A program made the position numbers and the translations under genes. A stretch of DNA of 64,000 nucleotides from positions 10,150,501 to 10,214,500 of the forward strand of contig NC_068970.1 in NCBI RefSeq assembly GCF_016808095.1, given 5' to 3'. Position 1 is the stretch's first letter. Each line of letters starts with the position of its first letter. The stretch is from Vigna angularis (lineage: Eukaryota > Streptophyta > Magnoliopsida > Fabales > Fabaceae). Below are positions 60,662-64,000 of the stretch, one piece after another. Under the pieces are notes generated by a model, which saw only the letters and a program-made list of their open reading frames with translations, was not told where the DNA came from and did no database searches.

Positions 60662-62260
60662 AATGAAAACAATATCAAACCTATGCGGCGTCGCAGGTGG
60701 GTAAGGGCTTAAGGGTTTGTGATATATTGTGTTGCAGAGCCAGAATGAAGAAAATTGAGAAACCAATAAAATAAAAGGGTTTTGGGGGGTTTTGTAAGCA
60801 AGCTCCTCTAAAATATAATCAGTAATAATAATTCTAATACTCTCAGATCTTCAACAACCAATCTTATTTCAATATTTTGAGATGATGAAAATTATATTTT
60901 TTTCTAGAAAACACCAATGATTATTACACGAATTAATCAAATATTGCACGTCTAATGCTTCTTTTTCTTTATACAGTTGCTATTTGTTTTTCTTTTTTCT
61001 AGGGTTAAACATGATTTTCTGTCCAAATTAAAAAATAATATTATTCATTTTCATATCTAATTAATTTTAGAAAAAGAATTATCAATAGACGCATTAAGGT
61101 AACACTAAAAGAAGAGTTTATTTATTTTATTTAGATAAATTTACATGGATAATTAAAATTTCTTATTTAATACACCCTAATTATATCATTAAAAAAAACC
61201 TCACATATAATCTTTAATGCACTATATCCATTCTTTTATTTTTCTCTCACTTAAAGTTGTATCACAACCTTCTCTCTAAATTTTTCATCCATACCTCAAT
61301 TATTTCAAAACCTCATTACATCTCGTACTAGCAAGAGAATTAGAGATTATTTCTAATGAAAGGGATTTTCAAATACCATAAGTTCATCTTTCTTCAAAAG
61401 ATTATATATCGTTTTTTTTATATGAATTTGTCACTAATATTTGTGGAATTAGTTGAGATATATTCTCTTAACTTAGTTAAGTTCATAATAAAAATTTGTT
61501 ATGATTGGTATAGGTTTTTAGATTTTGAATGACTGTCTTGTTTAAGTTGGAAATTTATTTTGAATTACAAGAAAATTTATTTATGAAATTTTATAAAACC
61601 TTAGGATAGTGATATGGATATGAAGGTGACCTAGTAATAAGATTTTGATTTATAAGCAAATATGTTATTTTGTTTGAAATTAATTGTTCCTTTAATTTTT
61701 GGATTAATATATGATTGTTTTAATAAAAATTTTGAATAGAAAATTCTTGTTGAGAAGTTGATTTGGTGATGATGTTAAGATATATAGATTATTAAATTGA
61801 GATTTAGATATAACTTTGATGAACATATTTAATTTTTATAGTGATTCCTTGTATTATCTTGAGTTTGATGTGAAAGAAATATATATTAAATTTGAATCGT
61901 TAAGAATGAATTGAAATGTGTGAATGAAGGATGATATTAGAATAAATTTTGGAATGTATTGATTATTTTGAATATATTTAAGAGTTGTATTTGTTGTTAT
62001 ATTCGCAACCCAAAATATTGATGTTTGGACAAAAATTAAGAGGGAGGTAAATTGATTCATTTATTAATTAATACTTAAAAAAATCTTCAAAGTTTAGCAT
62101 TCAATTAAAACATTTTCTCTTGTTTTAACAATTTTAGCAAAATAAAGAGAGTGTGAAATAGAAAATTCGTACATAGATATTTTATATTGGCTCAAATAAA
62201 TAAAATTACGTATAATTGTTAATCTCTCTAAAAAAATTTAACTCAAATACTAAAAGTAAA
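60662..62260. other. RRS1 5' flank then AT-rich intergenic DNA
   Basis: The first ~120 bp should hold the RRS1 leader and promoter. Beyond that the sequence is AT-rich without supported genes. Confidence 0.5.
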
Positions 62261-62266
62261 TCAAAC

Positions 62267-62705
62267 TTACAATCATACAAGATAAAACTTAAAGTTTAGA
62301 GAACACATCTATTGATGACACAAGAGAAAAAAAACGTATTCTTTTAATCACACAATAATGAAACACTTTTTTTTAGTCACACAAAGGATTAATAATTTTT
62401 CCTAACAATAACATTAACACTCAAATCACATAAGAACCTATTTCGTGAAAGTTATCACTATACCCATAATAGGTTTTTCAAAGCCCATTTTTACAATCAC
62501 ACAAGCAAAAGCTTAAGGTTTATAGAACACCTCTCTTGAAGACATAAGAAATGGAAGACACATTTTTTTAATTACACAATAATTAAAAACTTTTTTTGAG
62601 TCACACAACTCCTGGCAAGAGCAATAACACTCAATCACATAACAACTTACTTCGTGAAAGTTATCACTCTACTTATAATAGGTTTTTCAAAGCTCATTTT
62701 TACAA
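62267..62705. repeat. Tandem duplication, ~210-224 bp unit, two copies
   Basis: TTACAATCAYACAAG starts at 62267 and 62491. Both copies carry AGAACAC, TTTTAATCACACAATAAT, TCGTGAAAGTTATCACT and ATAATAGGTTTTTCAAAG in the same order. A third start (TTTACAAG) appears near 62700 and breaks off. Confidence 0.82.
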
Positions 62706-63540
62706 GTAGATAGAGTTTCTCTAGCAGTGAGAGTCCTAAATCTCTGAATGAAAAGTTACTTTTGAAATAGGTATCCCCAAAGATATATATACTTCTTATT
62801 TGAAAATCAGGTCAATAATATGAAAAGTCAAGTCATAATCGCCACTCATAATCAATTATTTTAAAAAAATAATCAATTATCACAAAAACTCTTTTGAAAA
62901 CATCTTTTCGTTCTGGTAAACAATTATGACATATACTCTTATGAAAAACCTGATTTAAATTAGATAATCGATTATTACAGAATTTTTATTTTTAAATAAA
63001 TGAAATCATTCCCTAAGTGATCTTTGTGTATGCTACTTTATGACTTTCTAAGTTAGATCCTACAAACAATACATTCACTAATATATGACTTACTATAAAG
63101 GTTTAATCAAATACATAAACAAAATGCAAGTCTTCCAATATTTTTTGTTATCACTTTAAGTTATTGGATTTACTTTTATCATCATTAAAATTTACTCTTG
63201 AATATTGATCTTCTTCATCTTCTTTTACAAACAATCTACCCCTTTTTTTTATGATGATCGAAATTTGTTTTAAAGCATTTTGTAATAACATGCAAATACA
63301 CAATTACACAAGAAAAAAACATTAAATAACTAAGGTTTTAAATTTTTCTCTCCCTTTTTTTATCATTATAAAAAGAAATATTAAACCTTTTAGATAACTC
63401 CCCCTAAATCAGATAATTTAATGAAATTGAACTCCTCTTGAACAAACAATTTATACAATAGGGAAAACAAAAAAAAGATAAAATATTTTATTAATTTAAA
63501 ATTTAAAAATCATCACTCATATCATCATTATCATCAAAAC
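62706..63540. other. AT-rich repeat-like DNA
   Basis: Probably part of the same retroelement-derived block as its neighbours. Small internal repeats of AATCAATTATT are visible near 62850-62880. No gene is supported. Confidence 0.45.
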
Positions 63541-64000
63541 AAAATAATTATTGATGAACGTTTGGCAAGTGTACCAAACGTTAATGTAGTAATAAAATAT
63601 CGTCCTCTGGGATTGAATGAGTTGAGTACTAGATTACTAATTTAGGTAATTTTGAGCAACAAAAATATCAAGTTAAATGATGAACATAAACAAGTGATTG
63701 GAATTCAAATAATATAAACAATGTTAGAAAATTGATTTCATACATTTTCATATAAATTCCTACCATTTCCAATTGATGCGTGAATTATCATTATCCACTT
63801 GAGTTTATTAAGAGCTTGTTTACCCCTAATTCCTTAGATAGAAAAACTTATCTATTGAATTCGAACCCACAATCTCTTAGGCCAGTTACAACATTCAATA
63901 AAATCATGAAGAACACTTTTATCTCAATTGCAATTGTGCCCAATTTCCCAATTGTGACAACATCTAATTTGTTCTATTTATAATCGCAAACAATCCCCAA
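63541..64000 (-). mobile_element. LTR-retrotransposon terminal-type sequence, running off the window end
   Basis: GTTTGGCAAGTGTACCAAAC, followed by GTAGTAATAAAATATCGTCC and a TGGGATTGA stretch, resembles the conserved terminal region of plant Ogre/Tat-type Ty3/gypsy LTRs (recollection; usually seen in the inverse orientation). No coding part is inside the window. Confidence 0.4.

Overview
This is a plant nuclear window, very probably from an eudicot and most likely a legume (inference from the style of the proteins and of the LTR-type repeats; not provable without a search). It is AT-rich and has GT-AG introns, long intergenic spaces, (AT)n microsatellites and layered transposon debris. No bacterial, organellar, CRISPR, rRNA or convincing tRNA features were seen.

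Seven multi-exon protein genes could be rebuilt exon by exon with phases that agree. (1) A dynein light chain LC8-type protein with a long basic N-terminal extension (minus, 7477-9196). (2) A glyoxalase I-like/VOC protein (minus, 18139-18911). (3) A small four-segment membrane protein resembling TMEM128 (plus, 23565-25470). (4) The F-box/kelch protein SAGL1 (plus, 31004-33424). (5) A DDX3/Ded1-class DEAD-box RNA helicase of the RH52/RH37/RH11 type (plus, 41518-44152). (6) A BT1-type mitochondrial-carrier-family nucleotide transporter (minus, 54002-55761), which carries an in-frame TAA early in exon 2. (7) The ribosome biogenesis factor RRS1 (minus, 56641-60644). A microRNA gene of the miR319 family lies at about 16397-16500 behind its own TATA box. 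These are independent plant loci and not an operon; no functional linkage between neighbours is evident.

The space between the genes holds the more unusual material. At 4105-6241 a hAT-type non-autonomous element with near-perfect 8-bp target duplications is split by a Pack-MULE (4773-5901). The Pack-MULE has about 280-300 bp terminal inverted repeats, an exact 9-bp target duplication, and a captured two-exon fragment, intron retained, of the vacuolar-trafficking gene MTV1. A relative of the hAT element, with an exact 8-bp duplication, lies at 11857-13329. A Tourist-like MITE sits just downstream of SAGL1 (33770-33917). Foldback elements occur at about 15075-15445 and 34890-35146. A Ty3/gypsy remnant (36.5-38.5 kb) keeps gag, the zinc knuckle and the protease, but lacks reverse transcriptase and most of integrase. 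A complex of 450-bp inverted arms, a triplicated ~140-bp unit and a third partial arm occupies 45.4-48.2 kb. LTR-like sequences lie at 1-1914, 48.5-50.0 kb, 57.6-58.4 kb (inside an RRS1 intron) and 62.2-64 kb.

Region by region: 1-1.9 kb LTR with three kinds of tandem repeat; 1.9-7 kb nested transposons; 7.5-9.5 kb LC8 gene; 9.5-16 kb mostly repeats; 16.3-16.5 kb MIR319; 18-19 kb glyoxalase; 19-22.8 kb AT-rich spacer; 22.8-25.5 kb TMEM128-like; 26-30 kb spacer with unrecognised exon-like fragments; 30.4-33.5 kb SAGL1; 34-41 kb repeats; 41-44.2 kb helicase; 44.2-53.9 kb repeats; 54-60.7 kb BT1 and RRS1 head-to-tail; 60.7-64 kb repeats.
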